Positions 4,401-5,262 of a stretch of DNA of 5,262 nt are shown piece by piece. The stretch is from contig CAJOCV010000129.1 in assembly GCA_905233785.1 (NCBI GenBank), positions 1 through 5,262 of the forward strand, read 5' to 3'. The position numbers and the translations under genes are program-made. The first letter of the stretch is position 1. Each line of letters begins with the position of its first letter. The notes under the pieces were generated by a model that saw only the letters and a list, made by a program, of their open reading frames with translations, had not been told where the DNA came from and searched no databases. This DNA is from an uncultured Oscillospiraceae bacterium. Lineage in GTDB: Bacteria > Bacillota > Clostridia > Oscillospirales > Oscillospiraceae.

Positions 4401-5262
4401 ATGTGGACCTATCATGAACCCACAAAACTGATCTTTGGCGTTGGAGCCGCGGAAAACCTTAACAGCGAGTTGGAAGCATTGGGCGTAACGAAAGCCGTGC
4501 TCCTGTCGTCCAAATCCATGTTCCGCCAGGGGATCCCGCAGCAGCTTGCCGAGCTGACCGGCGGGAAGATCGTTGCCATCTCCACCGAGGTCGAGCCGGA
4601 TCCTACGGTAGAGAACGTGGATCACGCGGCAGCTCTCGCCCGGCAGAATGGTGCGGATTGCGTGATCGGACTTGGCGGCGGCAGTGTGATCGACTGTGCA
4701 AAGGCGACTGCGGCCGCGGTGGCAGAGGATCTGACCGCGGCGGAGCTGGTACGCAAAAAAGATGTCAAGGCTGCTCTGCCGATCATTGCGATTCCCACTA
4801 CGGCGGGCACCGGAAGTGAAGTCACCCGTGTTGCTGTCATCAGCGATAAGAGTGCCGGGCTGAAGTTGGCGGTCTATTCTCAGGCACTGTTTCCCAAGCT
4901 GGCGCTTGTCGATCCGCAGTACACCGCTTCCGTCCCCAAACGGACGACGGCAGCGACCGGACTGGATGCGCTGGCCCATGCGCTCACAAACGCCTTGGCG
5001 CAAAAAGCCTGTGAGCTGATCGTGAAGAATCTGGAGGCTGTGCTGGAGGACGGGAATGATCTGGACGCTCGTGCCGGCATGAGTCAGGCCAGCACCATTG
5101 CAGGTCTTGCCTTCTCCCAGACGGGAACCGCCGGTTCTCACGCCTGCAGCTACCGGCTCTCCATTGAGCACCATATCCCTCACGGGGAGGCATGCGCCTT
5201 TACGCTGGATCGCTGGGTCGAGATCAATGCAGAGGCTCGCCCGGAGCTGCGGCAGATCTATC
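4401..5262 (+). CDS. Iron-containing (group III) alcohol dehydrogenase, 3' end cut by window
   Basis: There are 287 complete codons and no stop before the window edge; family members are about 370-390 residues, so roughly 90 are missing. It starts MWTYHEPTKLIFGVGA. The NAD(P)-binding GGGSVID motif is at 92-98 and PTTAGTGSEVT at 132-142. The metal ligands appear as D189 and H193 (GLDALAHA), H247 (SHACSY) and H261 (IPHG). Y251 replaces the His found four residues after the third ligand in FucO; as recalled, this SYxL form occurs in the phosphonoacetaldehyde-reductase-like branch. Such enzymes interconvert alcohols and aldehydes in the cytoplasm with NAD(P)H; the substrate here is unknown. The sequence jumps from HAL (193-195) to TNALAQKACELI, lacking the conserved segment (like EAYWSxxxxPxS) that normally lies between, so about 9-12 residues seem deleted in frame. 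The ArsR-like gene upstream probably controls it. Confidence 0.92.
   Translation, partial: MWTYHEPTKLIFGVGAAENLNSELEALGVTKAVLLSSKSMFRQGIPQQLAELTGGKIVAISTEVEPDPTVENVDHAAALARQNGADCVIGLGGGSVIDCAKATAAAVAEDLTAAELVRKKDVKAALPIIAIPTTAGTGSEVTRVAVISDKSAGLKLAVYSQALFPKLALVDPQYTASVPKRTTAATGLDALAHALTNALAQKACELIVKNLEAVLEDGNDLDARAGMSQASTIAGLAFSQTGTAGSHACSYRLSIEHHIPHGEACAFTLDRWVEINAEARPELRQIY

Noticed and set aside
4278..5183. 301-codon - strand frame opposite the dehydrogenase
   Set aside because: The + strand carries all the iron-dehydrogenase motifs with a good ribosome site; the antisense frame has no family signature.

Overview
The window reads like a moderately GC-rich Clostridia/Firmicutes chromosome, most likely a gut Oscillospiraceae-type anaerobe. 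This is inferred from strong AGGAG-type ribosome sites, a consensus sigma-A promoter, rho-independent terminators and the gene set; no rRNA or marker gene is present to prove it. All five genes lie on the + strand, and the first and last are cut by the window edges.

Layout. (1) Bases 1-978: the C-terminal part of a CdaR/PucR-type regulator (sugar-diacid/glycerate regulator). (2) Bases 979-1334: a 356-base non-coding stretch. It holds a striking chain of seven to eight overlapping or adjoining perfect hairpins (986-1195), a 22-bp perfect hairpin that is probably a terminator (1198-1246), and a short promoter/leader region for the next gene. (3) Bases 1335-3752: a two-gene operon of glycerate 2-kinase and a GntP-family permease, closed by a clear terminator (3764-3803). 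(4) Bases 3807-4023: non-coding, with small direct and inverted repeats, then a perfect TTGACA/TATAAT promoter. (5) Bases 4024-4338: an ArsR-family regulator whose start codon lies where transcription should begin, so its mRNA is predicted to be leaderless. (6) Bases 4401-5262: an iron-containing alcohol dehydrogenase, cut at the 3' edge, apparently lacking a short conserved segment next to its metal-binding helix.

How the genes work together. The regulator, kinase and permease form a plausible glycerate-use module: the permease brings in glycerate (or a related sugar acid), the kinase converts it to 2-phosphoglycerate for glycolysis, and the CdaR-like protein senses the acid and switches the operon on. 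The ArsR-like protein and the dehydrogenase form a second unit, probably a self-regulated repressor controlling an alcohol/aldehyde oxidoreductase. The two units are separated by a terminator but share a 16-bp sequence (989-1004 and 4376-4391), which suggests that the hairpin-rich element has left traces in both.

No CRISPR array, tRNA, rRNA, transposase or phage gene was seen. The most unusual material is the hairpin chain, the leaderless ArsR start and the shortened dehydrogenase.
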